Shown one piece after another: positions 11,617-12,667 of a DNA stretch of 12,667 nt (positions are counted from its first letter, which is position 1; every line of letters begins with the position of its first letter). The notes beneath the pieces are model-generated. The model did not search any database and was not told the DNA's origin. It was given only the letters and a program-made list of their open reading frames with translations. This DNA comes from Rhodospirillales bacterium. GTDB lineage: Bacteria > Pseudomonadota > Alphaproteobacteria > Rhodospirillales > JABHCV01. The position numbers and the translations under genes are program-made. Location: positions 1 through 12,667 of the forward strand of contig JADHSW010000074.1 of NCBI GenBank assembly GCA_016776705.1. The letters run 5' to 3'.

Positions 11617-12667
11617 AGAGAAAGCCGGTTTAATGTTTCTGCCTTCGGTACGCCATTTTCGTCCCAGCCGCGAAGTGAATAATATTCCGGCAGCATCTTG
11701 TCCAACTCGCAAATCCGGTCCTTGCCCGCCCCGCTAGGTGCTGGTTCCTTAAGCATGCGATCTGGCAACGTATCATCGGCAGCGGTTAAACCGGCTGCAA
11801 GATTGAACTGACGCTCGATATTCCAAATTCTTTCGCCTACGAGGGTCAAGTTCTCGGGTGACCAGTCCCCTTCACAGGCATTCGACAATAAAGCAGAAAG
11901 TTCTTCCAATTCATAATCCGGGAACTGACAAATGCCAGCGGAATCCACGGCTCCGGTATCGTCTTGCGTATCAATGACGATTCTGGCTTTTCCATCCGGG
12001 CGGATGTGCTCAAAATCATCCCCGTAAGGGCTGGCTCTCAGATGGCAGGCACCGCGGTTTGATGTCGCATACGCCAGCCCCATCCCCTGCATGGCGCGGC
12101 CGTCGTATCCGGGAATTTCCTGGCCCTTGATGGCCATGGAAAATTCCGGATGACCATATTTTTCACACAACAGCTTCGAGCCAAGGGCAAGTTCTTCACC
12201 AAAGCCTTCACAACGTCCTGTCAGATCGACCATTTTAACCAATGCTTCAGCTGAACCGAAGTTAAGCTTAACCCCATCGGTTTCCTTTACGCCGATGGCT
12301 CCCACTTCAAACAATTCCATAGCAGCTGAAAGGGTGGCACCAAATGAAATCGGGTCCATTCCCTGTTCGTTGCAAACAAAATTGGCGTAAGTCGCGGCTT
12401 CTATATCGCTGACGCCGACCATGGGGCCGAGAGAATAACCTGACTCATATTCCAGGCCACCGGAGATAGTCGGAAAGTCTTTTCTGTCAGAAACGGAAAA
12501 ATGCTCAGGATCCATTTGCGCCACACGGGCGCAGCCAATTGTGCAGGCAAAACAGGCCTTGTTGGTTTTCAGGTTCGCCTTACCATCGCTCTTCCTGGGT
12601 TTTTTCATTGCTTTAACGTTGATGGTGTCAATACCATCGAACTGCACTTCACGATTGTTTCGTGTAG
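11610..12667 (-). CDS. Aldehyde:ferredoxin oxidoreductase (AOR) family tungsten enzyme, C-terminal part
   Basis: The last 352 residues of an AOR-family protein; the frame stays open to the window edge, so the N-terminal part (about 250 residues, domain 1) is missing. Numbering from the GTG codon at 12647, ACFACTIGCARV gives C32-x2-C35-x3-C39, three ligands of the [4Fe-4S] cluster. GMDPISFGATLSAAMELFEVG matches the D-x-I-S-x-G pterin-binding motif. ATSNRGACHLR and DSAGICQF match the conserved substrate/pterin region, the latter holding the fourth cluster Cys. Just before the GTG the frame reads TRNNRE, matching the TRN motif that precedes the Cys cluster in AORs, which shows the gene does not start at 12647. 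AORs oxidise aldehydes to acids using a bis-pyranopterin tungsten centre; the exact substrate is unknown. It heads the operon visible here. Confidence 0.9.
   Translation of the reverse strand, partial: TRNNREVQFDGIDTINVKAMKKPRKSDGKANLKTNKACFACTIGCARVAQMDPEHFSVSDRKDFPTISGGLEYESGYSLGPMVGVSDIEAATYANFVCNEQGMDPISFGATLSAAMELFEVGAIGVKETDGVKLNFGSAEALVKMVDLTGRCEGFGEELALGSKLLCEKYGHPEFSMAIKGQEIPGYDGRAMQGMGLAYATSNRGACHLRASPYGDDFEHIRPDGKARIVIDTQDDTGAVDSAGICQFPDYELEELSALLSNACEGDWSPENLTLVGERIWNIERQFNLAAGLTAADDTLPDRMLKEPAPSGAGKDRICELDKMLPEYYSLRGWDENGVPKAETLNRLSLG

Noticed and set aside
12645..12647. GTG at 12647 as the start of the AOR gene
   Set aside because: The open frame continues upstream with TRNNRE, matching the conserved TRN motif before the Cys cluster, so the gene runs off the window.

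Overview
This is 12.7 kb of chromosomal DNA, most likely from an alphaproteobacterium of the Rhodospirillales type. The evidence is the gene set dusB(nifR3)-ntrB-ntrC-ntrY, a fused ispDF gene, and a base composition of roughly half G+C. I read this from protein motifs and gene order only and cannot name a genus. I saw no tRNA, rRNA, insertion sequence, prophage or CRISPR array.

Left part (1-4822, minus strand). A compact nitrogen-regulation operon reads right to left: dusB, ntrB, ntrC, ntrY. The gaps are 2 and 8 bases, then a 4-base ATGA overlap. ntrY runs off the left edge after its HAMP region; ntrX would be expected beyond it. NtrB senses and phosphorylates NtrC, which activates sigma-54 promoters. 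NtrY is the membrane kinase of the parallel NtrY/NtrX pair. The 154-base leader upstream of dusB holds a perfect inverted repeat and a possible promoter.

Centre (4823-6939). A CcsA/HemX/YpjD-like membrane protein gene (minus) and the bifunctional isoprenoid gene ispDF (plus) diverge from a 122-base region. That region contains a striking overlapping dyad (AAGAG / CTCTT / AAGAG).

Signalling and orphan block (6927-9513). A receiver-domain protein with an unnamed C-terminal region starts inside the end of ispDF. It is followed by a 79-residue winged-helix-like protein, a single-domain STAS protein, and two divergently transcribed uncharacterised genes. Two convergent gene pairs meet with stop codons that share the same TTAA tetranucleotide. 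No partner kinase or phosphatase for the STAS protein is visible here.

Right part (9510-12667, minus strand). A tight four-gene operon encodes a tungsten-type aldehyde:ferredoxin oxidoreductase (AOR; 5' end outside the window), a MoaD/ThiS-type sulfur carrier ending in Gly-Gly, and two DMT/EamA transporters in tandem. Junctions are 11 bases, 3 bases and a 14-base overlap. They include a hairpin over the AOR stop codon and a Shine-Dalgarno sequence built from the Gly-Gly codons, both suggesting translational coupling. This operon and the central orphan block are the two regions that best repay further study.
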